From contig OZ220216.1 in assembly GCA_964291505.2 (NCBI GenBank), forward strand, positions 1,426,001 to 1,490,000: 64,000 nucleotides of DNA, given 5' to 3'. Both the position numbers and the translations under genes were made by a program. This document shows, piece after piece, positions 8,719 through 17,451 of this stretch. The first letter of the stretch is position 1; every line of letters starts with the position of its first letter. A model generated the notes under the pieces. The model was not told the origin of the DNA and ran no database searches. It saw only the letters and a program-made list of their open reading frames with translations. This DNA is from Kistimonas sp964291505. Its GTDB lineage: Bacteria > Pseudomonadota > Gammaproteobacteria > Pseudomonadales > Endozoicomonadaceae.

Positions 8719-11331
8719 TTACTTAACTGTTTTTTTCAATCGATACAGTAAATCCAGCGCCTCGCGCGGCGATATATCATCAACGTCCAGCTGTTCAATG
8801 ATGTCTACGGCCGGATGGGGTGCCTGAAGCGCAAACAGGTCCGTCTGTGGGGATGGGTTGGCTGCTTTTCGTGCGCGCTTGTTGGTAGCGGGTGCTTTAG
8901 GCTGCATCTCTGCATCATTGGGTTTTTGCTCCAGCTGATGCAGTTTGTCCTTGGCCTGAAGGATCACGTTACGGGGAACGCCGGCGAGTTGCGCGACCTG
9001 AAGGCCGTAACTTTGGCTGGCAGGCCCTTCCTGAACCGCATGTAAAAATACGATCCGATCATCGTGTTCTGTGGCATTGAGGTGCACATTGGCTACCCGT
9101 GAGCAGGCGTCAGGTAGCTGGGTGATTTCAAAATAGTGTGTAGCGAACAGGGTGTAAGCCTGGATCTGATCAGCTAGGTGGTGCGCGCAGGCCCACGCCA
9201 GCGAAAGCCCGTCGAACGTGCTGGTGCCGCGACCAATCTCATCCATCAGTACCAGGCTTCGTTCGGTCGCATTGTTGAGGATGCTGGCAGTTTCTGTCAT
9301 TTCCACCATGAAGGTTGAGCGGCCACCTGCCAGATCGTCCGATGAACCGATCCGTGTAAAAATCCTGTCGACAATGCTGATCTTTGCGTGGCTTGCCGGT
9401 ACAAAACTACCGATATGGGCAAGCAGTACAATCAAAGCTGTTTGCCGCATATAGGTCGATTTACCGCCCATGTTTGGGCCGGTAATAATCAGCATGCGCC
9501 GGTCACGGTGCAGGTCGAGGCTGTTGGCTACGAACGGATCGTTCAGCACCTGTTCGACAACAGGGTGTCGACCTTCTTCAATCGCAATCCCTTCTCCTTG
9601 CGTGAGTTCAGGGCAGGCGAGATTGAGGGTTTCTGCGCGCTCAGCGAAGCAGGTCAGGGCATCCAGTTCCGCAATGGCCTGGGCTGTATCCTGCAGTGGT
9701 AACAGTTGCTCGGCCAAGATTTCAAGCAAGGCTTCGTAAAGCGCCTTTTCCCTAGCCAACGCGCGGCTTTTGCTGGAGAGTGCCTTGTCTTCGAATGTCT
9801 TCAGTTCAGGGGTAATGAAGCGTTCGGTATTTTTCAACGTCTGGCGACGAATATAGTTAACCGGTGCGTCTTCCGCTTCACGGCGACTCAGTTCAATGAA
9901 ATAACCGTGTACCCGGTTGTAACCCACTTTCAGTGATGAGAGACCGGTTTCTTCTTTTTCCCGCTTTTCCATCTGCAGCAGGTAATCGCCGGCGTTTTCG
10001 CTGATGGCGCGGAGTTCATCGAGTTCTTCGTCGTAGCCTTCGGCGATCACGCCGCCGTCACGGATAACAACCGGTGGGTTTTCAATAACGGCCTTTTGCA
10101 GAATGGCAACCAGCTCCGGATGCTCACTGATTTGTGTCGCCAGCTGGCTCAATCGAGCATTATCAATGGCACTCAACTGTGCCTGAAGATCGGGTAAGCG
10201 TGAAAGTGCATCGCGTAATCGGGCAAGATCACGAGGACGTGCAGAGCGAAGCGCAACACGGGCAAGGATACGTTCAATATCACCGATGCCTTTGAGCGTT
10301 GAATGAATAGGTTCGTACCGATAATCTGACAACAAGGCGAGAATGACAGACTGACGCTCACGTAGCAGATCAATGTTCTGGAGTGGCTGGTTAATCCAGC
10401 GGCAGAGCAGACGACTGCCCATTGCTGTCGCGGTTTTATCCATCACCGACAACAGGGTGTTGTCACGGCCACCGTTCAGATTGGTATCCAGTTCGAGGTT
10501 GCGACGGCTGGCTGCATCCAGCACTACGCAGTCTTCACGGCGTTCAACCCGCAAGGTACGAACATGGGGCAGGTCGGTACGCTGTGTGTCTTTTGCGTAT
10601 TGCAGCAGACAGCCTGCAGCGGCGATTGCGACTGTCATATGGCTACAATCAAAGCCGGACAAATCTTTGGTCTTGAACTGACGGGTCAGCAGGTCGTGCG
10701 CTGTTTCAAGATCGAAATCCCAGGGCGGGCGGCGCCGGAAACCATTGCGCTGAGCAATCAGGCTATCAAACACCTGGTCTTCACTGGTCAGAAGTTCCGC
10801 AGGAGTAAGGCGCTGAAGTTCACCAAGAATGGCTTCTAGCCCTTTGACTTCCAGAACGTGAAACCGGCCGCTGGTAATATCCATGATGGCGAGACCATAA
10901 AGATCATCCTGTACATGAAGAGCTGCCAGCCAGTTATCACTGCGTTCTTCTAATAATGCTTCATCACTGACAGTGCCGGGTGTGATGATCCTGACAACTT
11001 TACGCTCAACCGGCCCCTTGCTGGTTGCGGGGTCACCAATCTGTTCGCAGATGGCAATCGATTCACCCAGTTTAACGAGCCGGGCGAGATAACCTTCCGC
11101 AGCATGAAAGGGAATACCTGCCATGGGAATCGGCTGACCGTTGGAGTGGCCCCGCGCCGTCAGGGTGATGTCGAGCAGTGAAGCCGCTTTCTTGGCATCA
11201 TCATGGAACAACTCATAAAAGTCGCCCATGCGGTAAAAAACCAGCTGATCCCGGTGTTGCTGCTTGATGCGCATATATTGTTGCATCATCGGAGTCTGTT
11301 TGTTGTCGCTGGCTTTTGCTGCTTGAGTCAT
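8719..11331 (-). CDS. mutS: DNA mismatch repair protein MutS
   Basis: Recognises mismatches and small loops and starts methyl-directed repair with MutL. 870 residues, a little longer than E. coli MutS (853). The mismatch-contact Phe-X-Glu motif is DFYELF (F38, E40). The Walker A motif GPNMGGKST lies at 618-626, and the Walker B and signature region (VLMDEIGRGTSTFDG) follows. The variable linker before the C-terminal helix is rich in Lys, Ala and Pro. The gene shows no frameshift, in contrast to recB and recD in the same window. The rpoS-fdxA-mutS neighbourhood matches Pseudomonas. Downstream, 213 bp separate it from fdxA. Confidence 0.98.
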   Translation of the reverse strand: MTQAAKASDNKQTPMMQQYMRIKQQHRDQLVFYRMGDFYELFHDDAKKAASLLDITLTARGHSNGQPIPMAGIPFHAAEGYLARLVKLGESIAICEQIGDPATSKGPVERKVVRIITPGTVSDEALLEERSDNWLAALHVQDDLYGLAIMDITSGRFHVLEVKGLEAILGELQRLTPAELLTSEDQVFDSLIAQRNGFRRRPPWDFDLETAHDLLTRQFKTKDLSGFDCSHMTVAIAAAGCLLQYAKDTQRTDLPHVRTLRVERREDCVVLDAASRRNLELDTNLNGGRDNTLLSVMDKTATAMGSRLLCRWINQPLQNIDLLRERQSVILALLSDYRYEPIHSTLKGIGDIERILARVALRSARPRDLARLRDALSRLPDLQAQLSAIDNARLSQLATQISEHPELVAILQKAVIENPPVVIRDGGVIAEGYDEELDELRAISENAGDYLLQMEKREKEETGLSSLKVGYNRVHGYFIELSRREAEDAPVNYIRRQTLKNTERFITPELKTFEDKALSSKSRALAREKALYEALLEILAEQLLPLQDTAQAIAELDALTCFAERAETLNLACPELTQGEGIAIEEGRHPVVEQVLNDPFVANSLDLHRDRRMLIITGPNMGGKSTYMRQTALIVLLAHIGSFVPASHAKISIVDRIFTRIGSSDDLAGGRSTFMVEMTETASILNNATERSLVLMDEIGRGTSTFDGLSLAWACAHHLADQIQAYTLFATHYFEITQLPDACSRVANVHLNATEHDDRIVFLHAVQEGPASQSYGLQVAQLAGVPRNVILQAKDKLHQLEQKPNDAEMQPKAPATNKRARKAANPSPQTDLFALQAPHPAVDIIEQLDVDDISPREALDLLYRLKKTVK

Positions 11332-11704
11332 GATGATCCGGATCAGGTCGTTCTTGTCAGGCCACCGGCGTGACCGGGTAAATGGAGAGATTGTACGGTA
11401 TATGGCGTCAGGAAATAAATTCGTGTAATTGGCTTAATCGTATGCTTTCTATATTAGTCAGCACCCAATAATTAGGTCTATGGCCCTGTCAGGGCCTGTA
11501 AAGTGATGTGGTGTTGTTTCTTTTGATTTGGATTTGGTATTTCTGAAATATTCTTTTTGCAGGATCGTAAAACCGCTTGAGATGTTTCGTTTATCGAGTG
11601 TGTTGATTGCGTTATGCTTGTGGCAGATTTTGGTCTAAAGCCCTACTTAGCGCTTGTTGTTTTTCTTAGCTAAGCAATATCTATCTGTTACTCACTGGTT
11701 ATAT
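11332..11704. other. Divergent intergenic region mutS / cpsG
   Basis: 373 bp with no convincing gene. It must hold the promoters of mutS (minus) and cpsG (plus). The only structure I see is a perfect GGCCCT-GTC-AGGGCC hairpin at 11482-11496 with no T-run on either strand, so it is not a terminator. The cpsG-proximal half is AT-rich. No JUMPstart/ops element of polysaccharide operons was found. Confidence 0.5.
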
Positions 11705-13069
11705 ATGTCTAGCCTCACTTGCTTCAAAGCCTACGATATACGTGGACGCCTGCCCGATGAGCTCAATGAAAAAATCGCTTATAGGATTGGTCGAGCCTAT
11801 GGTGAATACCTCAAACCTAAAAAGGTAGTGATAGGTGGCGATATTCGCCTGACCAGTGAATCGCTTAAGCAGTCGGTTAGTGATGGTTTGAGAGATGCTG
11901 GCGTGGATGTGCTGGATCTGGGCCTGACCGGCACGGAAGAGGTTTATTTTGCGACGTTTCATCTGGGTGTTGACGGTGGCATTGAAGTGACTGCCAGCCA
12001 CAATCCCATGGATTATAACGGTATGAAGTTGGTGCGTGCGGGCGCACAGCCAATCAGTGGTGATACCGGTCTGCTCGAAATTCAGCAGCTGGTGGAACGC
12101 AATGACTTTTCACCTGTCATTGAGAGGGGTCATTACGACACGGTTGATACGCTGGAAGACTACGTCAGCCATATTACTGGTTATATTGATGTTGCCGCAT
12201 TAAGGCCCCTTAAATTAGTTGTGAATGCCGGAAACGGTGCTGCAGGGCATGTGGTGGATGCTATTGAGGCACGTTTTCGTGCAATGGATGTTCCGGTAGA
12301 ATTTGTCAAGATTCACCATCAGCCTGATGGCACCTTTCCGCATGGTATACCGAACCCGTTATTGCCTGAGTGTCGTGCGGCGACAGCGGATGCTGTGATT
12401 GAGCATGGTGCAGATATGGGGATTGCCTGGGATGGCGATTTTGATCGATGCTTCCTGTTCGATGAAAAGGGTGCCTTTATTGAGGGTTACTATATTGTCG
12501 GGTTGCTGGGTGAGGCTTTCCTTGTACATAACCCTGGGGCCAAAATTATTCACGACCCTCGTCTTACCTGGAACACGATTGATCAGGTCACTTCAGCCGG
12601 TGGAGAGCCAGTGCTGTGCAAAACCGGCCATGCCTTTATCAAGGAGAGGATGCGTAAGGAAGACGCTGTCTACGGAGGAGAAATGAGCGCCCATCATTAT
12701 TTCCGCGACTTTGCGTACTGTGATTCCGGAATGATCCCCTGGTTGCTGGTAGCAGAGTTGATGTCTCGAAAAGAGCAGGCGCTCTCTGAACTGGTTGCTG
12801 AACGTATCAAGGCATTCCCGTCTTCTGGCGAAATTAATAGCCAGCTGGATGATCCGCAGGGCGCTATTGATCGGGTGCTTGCGGTTTATGAAGCCGATGC
12901 TGTTTCAGTGGATCATACAGACGGTATTTCTGTGGACATGGGGTTGTGGCGTTTTAATCTGCGTCTGTCCAATACAGAGCCGGTTATCCGGTTGAATGTT
13001 GAAAGTCGGGATGATGTTGTGTTGATGCAACGCCAGACGGATGAGTTATTACGCTTGATTCGTGCTTGA
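11705..13069 (+). CDS. cpsG: Phosphomannomutase (CpsG/ManB type)
   Basis: Interconverts mannose 6-phosphate and mannose 1-phosphate for GDP-mannose and surface polysaccharides. 454 residues from the ATG at 11705, where the family N-terminus LTCFKAYDIRG begins; the upstream open frame to 11654 is not conserved. The phosphoserine loop is TASHNPMDYNG, the metal-binding loop is DGDFDRCF and the sugar-binding segment is GGEMSAHHYFRD. It is closely similar to E. coli CpsG across its length. It stands alone between mutS and pncC, not within a polysaccharide cluster, and no ManC partner is present in the window. Confidence 0.95.
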   Translation: MSSLTCFKAYDIRGRLPDELNEKIAYRIGRAYGEYLKPKKVVIGGDIRLTSESLKQSVSDGLRDAGVDVLDLGLTGTEEVYFATFHLGVDGGIEVTASHNPMDYNGMKLVRAGAQPISGDTGLLEIQQLVERNDFSPVIERGHYDTVDTLEDYVSHITGYIDVAALRPLKLVVNAGNGAAGHVVDAIEARFRAMDVPVEFVKIHHQPDGTFPHGIPNPLLPECRAATADAVIEHGADMGIAWDGDFDRCFLFDEKGAFIEGYYIVGLLGEAFLVHNPGAKIIHDPRLTWNTIDQVTSAGGEPVLCKTGHAFIKERMRKEDAVYGGEMSAHHYFRDFAYCDSGMIPWLLVAELMSRKEQALSELVAERIKAFPSSGEINSQLDDPQGAIDRVLAVYEADAVSVDHTDGISVDMGLWRFNLRLSNTEPVIRLNVESRDDVVLMQRQTDELLRLIRA

Positions 13070-13303
13070 GCGTTGTTCGTTTCAGCAGCTAATCCCTTTC
13101 TGTCTATATAAACTATTGAGATTGTTGATAGTGCAGTTTTGACATGGCGAGGTCATGAGAGGTTTTGTGCAAAACCTCTTTCAATATAAGGTAGCGATTG
13201 TTAGCGGTGTCTCTATTCAGCAATTCTGTTGTGTGCTTTGTTGATATTGCAGGCTGATCTGACGTTGGTCGACGATACCATTTTGGCAGGAGCGGTGGGT
13301 AAG

Positions 13304-13801
13304 ATGCAGGCAGAGGTTCATGATCTTGCGCAGCAGTTGGGACAAGTATTACGGCAAAAGGGCTGGCGGGTAGCAACAGCGGAATCCTGCACGGGCGGCG
13401 GGGTGGCGGAAGCCATAACGTCGGTGGCTGGCAGCTCGGCCTGGTTCGGCTATGGTTATGTATCCTACGCCAATGAGGCCAAACAGCAGATGCTGGGTGT
13501 GAAGGCGGAAACATTGGCACAACATGGTGCGGTCAGTGAGCCCGTAGTCACAGAAATGGCCGATGGCGCGCGCCGGAATGCCGATGCGGAGCTGTCGGTA
13601 GCGATCAGCGGTATTGCCGGGCCGGATGGCGGCAGTCCTGAGAAACCGGTAGGTACCGTCTGGCTGGCATGGGCACAGGAAGGGTTGCCGACGCAGACGC
13701 AGATTTGCCATTTTGATGGTGGTCGTTCTGCAATACGGCAACAGGCCGTCGTGACAGCGCTCGCGGGTTTTTTGCGATTAGCTGAACAGAATGCGGGTTA
13801 A
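13304..13801 (+). CDS. pncC: Nicotinamide-nucleotide amidase (CinA C-terminal domain)
   Basis: Deamidates nicotinamide mononucleotide to nicotinate mononucleotide, part of NAD salvage after DNA ligase activity. 165 residues from the ATG at 13304 (GGTGGG upstream), the usual length of stand-alone CinA C-terminal proteins. The frame is open from 13229, so a longer start cannot be excluded. Motifs are RVATAESCTGGGVAE, the Y/N segment VSYANEAK and AISGIAGPDGGSPEKPVGT. Position directly before recA is conserved in Pseudomonas and Vibrio. The 234 bp upstream show no other gene. Confidence 0.93.
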   Translation: MQAEVHDLAQQLGQVLRQKGWRVATAESCTGGGVAEAITSVAGSSAWFGYGYVSYANEAKQQMLGVKAETLAQHGAVSEPVVTEMADGARRNADAELSVAISGIAGPDGGSPEKPVGTVWLAWAQEGLPTQTQICHFDGGRSAIRQQAVVTALAGFLRLAEQNAG

Positions 13802-13847
13802 AAGGGCGGACAGATTAAATTTTATTGTCGACTAGTCGAATATCAGA

Positions 13848-13878
13848 TTGTGTGTTTTAATACTGTTTAAGTATACAG
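13848..13878 (+). promoter_or_regulatory. recA promoter with LexA (SOS) box
   Basis: CTG-N10-CAG at 13863-13878 (CTGTTTAAGTATACAG) matches the gammaproteobacterial LexA box with correct 16-bp spacing. A candidate -35 TTGTGT (13848-13853) and -10 TATACA (13872-13877) with an 18-bp spacer place the operator over the promoter, so LexA would block polymerase. It lies 81 bp before the recA start. Confidence 0.85.
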
Positions 13879-13958
13879 TTGTTTTAGCGTTGCGGGCTGG
13901 ATGCTGCCGTTAAAGGTACCAGCCGGCACAGGTCGGGTTAATTGTGAGGGTGCGTCAG

Positions 13959-15053
13959 ATGGATGACAACAAGAAAAAGGCGTTACAGGCGGCGCTTGGC
14001 CAGATTGAACGACAGTTCGGCAAAGGCACCGTCATGCGTATGGGTGACCAGAAGCATGAACCGATTCCGGCAATTTCGACCGGTTCCCTGCAGCTGGATA
14101 TTGCGCTGGGTATTGGTGGTCTGCCGAAAGGCCGTGTTGTTGAAATCTATGGTCCAGAATCATCAGGTAAGACAACCCTGACCCTCAGTGTGATCGCCGA
14201 AGCGCAGAAGCAGGGCGCAACCTGTGCCTTTGTGGATGCGGAGCATGCACTGGATCCTGAATATGCCCGTCGCCTGGGTGTTAATGTTGATGATCTGTAT
14301 GTCTCTCAGCCTGATACCGGTGAGCAGGCGCTGGAAATCACCGATATGCTGGTGCGCTCTGGTGCGGTGGATGTTGTCATTGTGGATTCTGTCGCGGCCC
14401 TGGTACCGAAAGCGGAAATTGAAGGCGAGATGGGTGATTCCCATGTCGGTCTTCAGGCCCGTCTGATGAGTCAGGCACTTCGTAAGCTGACCGGGTCCAT
14501 CAAGCAGGCCAACTGTCTGGTGGTCTTCATCAACCAGATCCGGATGAAGATCGGTGTCATGTTCGGTAACCCGGAAACCACAACGGGTGGTAATGCCCTG
14601 AAATTCTACAGCAGTGTTCGGCTGGATATCCGTCGCACTGGTGCGGTGAAGCAGGGTGATGAAGTCATTGGTAACGAGACCCGTGTAAAGGTGGTCAAGA
14701 ACAAGGTGTCGCCGCCGTTCCGCCAGGCTGAGTTCCAGATCCTGTATGGCAAGGGTATCTACCGTATGGGTGAGGTCATTGACCTGGGCGTTAAGCTGAA
14801 ACTGGTTGATAAGTCCGGTGCCTGGTACGCCTATAAAGGTGACAAGATTGGCCAGGGTAAGGCAAATGCCGCACAGTATCTGCAGGATAATCCGGCCATT
14901 GCGACAGAGATTGAGACTGAAATTCGTCGTCAGTTGCTGGTGGGAGCTGAGCCAGAAGCCGAAACTGTTAAAGACACCAAAGCAGATAAAGCGACTAAAG
15001 CTACTAAGGCTGACAAGGCGGCCGAAGAGAGTGATGAGCTGACATTAGTCTGA
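13959..15053 (+). CDS. recA: Recombinase RecA
   Basis: Forms the ATP-dependent filament on single-stranded DNA that drives strand exchange and LexA self-cleavage. 364 residues from the ATG at 13959 (GAGGG eight bases upstream); an in-frame GTG at 13944 is less likely. Walker A is GPESSGKT (about 65-72), and the L2 loop region GNPETTTGGNALKFYSS is intact. The C-terminal tail is longer than usual and built of repeated Lys/Ala/Asp/Thr units before an acidic end (EESDELTLV). Control by LexA is shown by the upstream box. A terminator separates it from recX. Confidence 0.99.
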   Translation: MDDNKKKALQAALGQIERQFGKGTVMRMGDQKHEPIPAISTGSLQLDIALGIGGLPKGRVVEIYGPESSGKTTLTLSVIAEAQKQGATCAFVDAEHALDPEYARRLGVNVDDLYVSQPDTGEQALEITDMLVRSGAVDVVIVDSVAALVPKAEIEGEMGDSHVGLQARLMSQALRKLTGSIKQANCLVVFINQIRMKIGVMFGNPETTTGGNALKFYSSVRLDIRRTGAVKQGDEVIGNETRVKVVKNKVSPPFRQAEFQILYGKGIYRMGEVIDLGVKLKLVDKSGAWYAYKGDKIGQGKANAAQYLQDNPAIATEIETEIRRQLLVGAEPEAETVKDTKADKATKATKADKAAEESDELTLV

Positions 15054-15085
15054 GCATTGCTGAAGTGTTAGTTGGTTTGAATGAT

Positions 15086-15119
15086 ACGGCGCTTACCTGA
15101 CCAGGTAAGCGCCGTTTTT
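15086..15119 (+). terminator. Terminator/attenuator between recA and recX
   Basis: A 13-bp perfect stem (ACGGCGCTTACCT / AGGTAAGCGCCGT) with a GACC loop is followed by five T. Partial read-through would give the low RecX:RecA ratio known in E. coli. Confidence 0.9.
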
Positions 15120-15133
15120 ATATGGGGTGGATT

Positions 15134-15592
15134 ATGTCTTCTTCTGAATCAGAACTGCGGCGGGCGGCAATGGATTTGCTGGCACGCCGCGAACACAGTC
15201 GGAAAGAACTCTGGCAAAAACTGCGGAGCCGGGCTGAAACGCCAGAAATACTGGAAGTGGTATTGGGTGCGTTGGAGGCGGATCGCCTGTTGTCTGATGA
15301 ACGCTTTGCGGAAAGCTTTGTGCGCAGTCGTGTTTCCCGTGGTTTGGGGCCTGTGAGAATCAAGCAAGAGCTGCTTCAGAAGGGGATTGCTGCGGAACTG
15401 GTTTCAATTCAGCTTGAGGCTTTTGATGAAGATTGGCAGCAGCAGGCGCATGAGGTCAATTTAAAAAAGTTTGGGACAACGCCGGTAAAAGACCCTAAGG
15501 AAAAAGCAAAGCGGGTTCGCTACCTGCAATACAGAGGTTTTCATATCGACACGATCATGGCGGTTGTCGATAGTCGTACGAATGATGAGTAG
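15134..15592 (+). CDS. recX: Regulatory protein RecX
   Basis: Small helical protein that caps and limits RecA filaments. 152 residues from the ATG at 15134, preceded by GGGGTGG; an ATG at 15122 in frame would overlap the terminator T-run and is less likely. RecX signatures are ALLxRREHSRKEL-like LARREHSRKELWQKL near the N-terminus, the central SDERFAESFVRSRVSRGLGPVRIKQEL, and the C-terminal KAKRVRYLQYRGF. It directly follows recA and is likely expressed by read-through of the intervening terminator. Confidence 0.95.
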   Translation: MSSSESELRRAAMDLLARREHSRKELWQKLRSRAETPEILEVVLGALEADRLLSDERFAESFVRSRVSRGLGPVRIKQELLQKGIAAELVSIQLEAFDEDWQQQAHEVNLKKFGTTPVKDPKEKAKRVRYLQYRGFHIDTIMAVVDSRTNDE

Positions 15593-15624
15593 CATCTGGA
15601 TATGGGAATGATGGAGTCTGTGAA

Positions 15625-16236
15625 TTGACGGAACGTTGTGGGGCTTGCCTGTTGCCTCGGTTCATCTGTTTGTGTGCAGATAAACCGTTAGTATCAAGCA
15701 AGGCAGTCTTTTGGTTGTTAATGCATGAAAATGAACAGGCTAAAGCGACCAACACCGGTTACCTTCTGGCGGGTAGCGTGCCAGGCGGCCACGTCGCCAC
15801 CTGGCGTCGAGTGGAGCCGGATAAGGCCTTATTAAGGTTGTTGTCTGATCCGCGGTATTATCCGATCCTGGTTTTTCCCTCTGCTTATGCGCGTTACCAG
15901 GCTTCTGATGCCGTGCTGGATCGTGCCGACAGCATACCACTGGATAAAGTACCGGCTTTTATTCTCATTGATGCGACCTGGCAGCAGGCGCGAAAAATGT
16001 ATAACCACAGCCCTTATCTTCACAATTTGCCGGTGTTGGATCTCGGTTCGGAATGTACATCCGAGTATCAGTTGCGCCGTGTTCGGCATGAAGCGCATTT
16101 GTGTACGGTAGAAAGTGCCATCGAGGCACTCCGTTGGCTAGATGAGGCATCCGCAGCTGAGCAGTTGCATGCCTGTTTTTCCCTCTTTAACCAAAATTTC
16201 CATCGTCTGAAACTGGCAGCCATCCCGGCACCATGA
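15625..16236 (+). CDS. tapT: DTW-domain tRNA-uridine aminocarboxypropyltransferase
   Basis: Members transfer the 3-amino-3-carboxypropyl group of SAM to U47 of tRNA (acp3U47; YfiP/TapT in E. coli). 203 residues. The N-terminal cysteine cluster CGACLLPRFICLC resembles the zinc knuckle of YfiP. The family motif appears as DATW in IDATWQQARKM, followed by SPYLHNLPVL. Translation probably begins at TTG 15625, with GGAG ten bases upstream; no in-frame ATG gives the conserved N-terminus. It follows recX by 32 bp. The function is assigned by family; target specificity is inference. Confidence 0.85.
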   Translation: MTERCGACLLPRFICLCADKPLVSSKAVFWLLMHENEQAKATNTGYLLAGSVPGGHVATWRRVEPDKALLRLLSDPRYYPILVFPSAYARYQASDAVLDRADSIPLDKVPAFILIDATWQQARKMYNHSPYLHNLPVLDLGSECTSEYQLRRVRHEAHLCTVESAIEALRWLDEASAAEQLHACFSLFNQNFHRLKLAAIPAP

Positions 16237-16288
16237 TATTAAGATGCGTTAACCAAACAGTAATGATAACAGTGGAAAGGGTGGCGTT

Positions 16289-17176
16289 ATGACCTGTCAG
16301 GTTGCTTTTATTGGGCTTGGGGTGATGGGATATCCAATGGCCGGCCATCTGGCAGGCGCAGGCTATCAAGTGACTGTCTATAACCGGACACCGCAGCGCT
16401 GGGAGCAGTGGCTCAGCGAGCATCCCGGGCATGGCGCAGAAACGCCTGCGGCGGCAGCTGCCGGGGCGGATTTTGTGTTTGCCTGTGTCGGCAACGATGA
16501 TGATCTTCGGCAGGTCTGTCTCGGTGATCAGGGCGCTTTTTCTGGTATGAAAGAAGGGGCTGTCTTTGTGGATCACACGACCGCATCAGCTGCCGTTGCA
16601 CGCGAATTAGCCGGTATTGCCGCTGAAACCCGGCTGGGTTTTCTGGACGCTCCGGTATCCGGTGGTCAGGCAGGGGCTGAAAACGGTGCGCTGACCGTCA
16701 TGGTGGGTGGCGATGCTGGAACGTTCGAGCGGGCAGCACCTGTTATAGAGAGCTATGCCCGTTGCGTGAAACTGATGGGTGAAACCGGTGCCGGGCAGCT
16801 GGCCAAGATGGTTAACCAGATCTGTATTGGCGGCCTGGTTCAGGCATTGTCTGAAGGCTTGCACTTTGCCCGCAAAGCCGGTCTTGATCCGGCAGCGGTG
16901 GTTGAAGTGATTTCCCAGGGGGCCGCCCAGTCCTGGCAGATGGAAAACCGTTACCAGACCATGCTGAAAGGAGAGTATGAGCATGGTTTTGCCGTGGACT
17001 GGATGCGTAAGGATCTTTCCATTTGTTTAGAGGAGGCCCGCAGGAATGGTGCGAGCCTGCCGGTGACTGCCATGGTTGATCAGCAATATGCCCAGGTTCA
17101 GTCGATGGGCGGCGGGCGCTGGGATACCTCCAGCCTGTTGGCGTTGTTGGAATCTGTGGCTGATCGTGGTAAGTAA
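16289..17176 (+). CDS. NAD(P)-binding beta-hydroxyacid dehydrogenase (3-hydroxyisobutyrate/tartronate semialdehyde type)
   Basis: 295-residue oxidoreductase of the beta-hydroxyacid dehydrogenase family. The N-terminal Rossmann motif is FIGLGVMGYPMAGHL, the substrate-binding motif DAPVSGGQAGAENGALTVMVGG begins near residue 120, and the catalytic lysine motif is GAGQLAKMVNQI. The substrate cannot be told from sequence: 3-hydroxyisobutyrate, tartronate semialdehyde and sulfolactaldehyde enzymes share these motifs. There are no valine-degradation or glyoxylate genes next to it. ATG 16289 has AGGGTGG upstream. It lies between the DTW gene and alaS as a probably independent unit. Confidence 0.85.
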   Translation: MTCQVAFIGLGVMGYPMAGHLAGAGYQVTVYNRTPQRWEQWLSEHPGHGAETPAAAAAGADFVFACVGNDDDLRQVCLGDQGAFSGMKEGAVFVDHTTASAAVARELAGIAAETRLGFLDAPVSGGQAGAENGALTVMVGGDAGTFERAAPVIESYARCVKLMGETGAGQLAKMVNQICIGGLVQALSEGLHFARKAGLDPAAVVEVISQGAAQSWQMENRYQTMLKGEYEHGFAVDWMRKDLSICLEEARRNGASLPVTAMVDQQYAQVQSMGGGRWDTSSLLALLESVADRGK

Positions 17177-17248
17177 CGGGTTTACCTGCGTGTTTATACG
17201 GTTGGATTGATCGGTAGTGATCAAGCGATAATCGCAACCCATGTTAAT

Positions 17249-17271
17249 GTCGGCAGGCAGCGCCTGCCGAC
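17249..17271. repeat. Perfect inverted repeat upstream of alaS
   Basis: Ten-bp arms GTCGGCAGGC / GCCTGCCGAC with a 3-nt AGC loop. No T-run follows on the plus strand, so it is a weak terminator at best for the dehydrogenase gene. It is about 180 bp before the alaS start. Confidence 0.6.
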
Positions 17272-17451
17272 TCAATTCCGAGGTTATTGGCTCAGGCAAT
17301 GGCTGTTGGATTGCTCCACAAGTTCATTGTCTGTGGCTGTCCGCCTGTTGCTCGTCGTTATATAATGCGCGAATTTTGCGAATTTCTCGGTGTCAGAACA
17401 GTGAGAGTACTGACATCTATCCATTTTGAGACTCCCTGACGGGAAGGTGAT

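Noticed and set aside
13070..13303. Longer pncC start at 13229
   Set aside because: The extension adds 25 residues unlike CinA C-terminal proteins, and a fitting ribosome site precedes the ATG at 13304.
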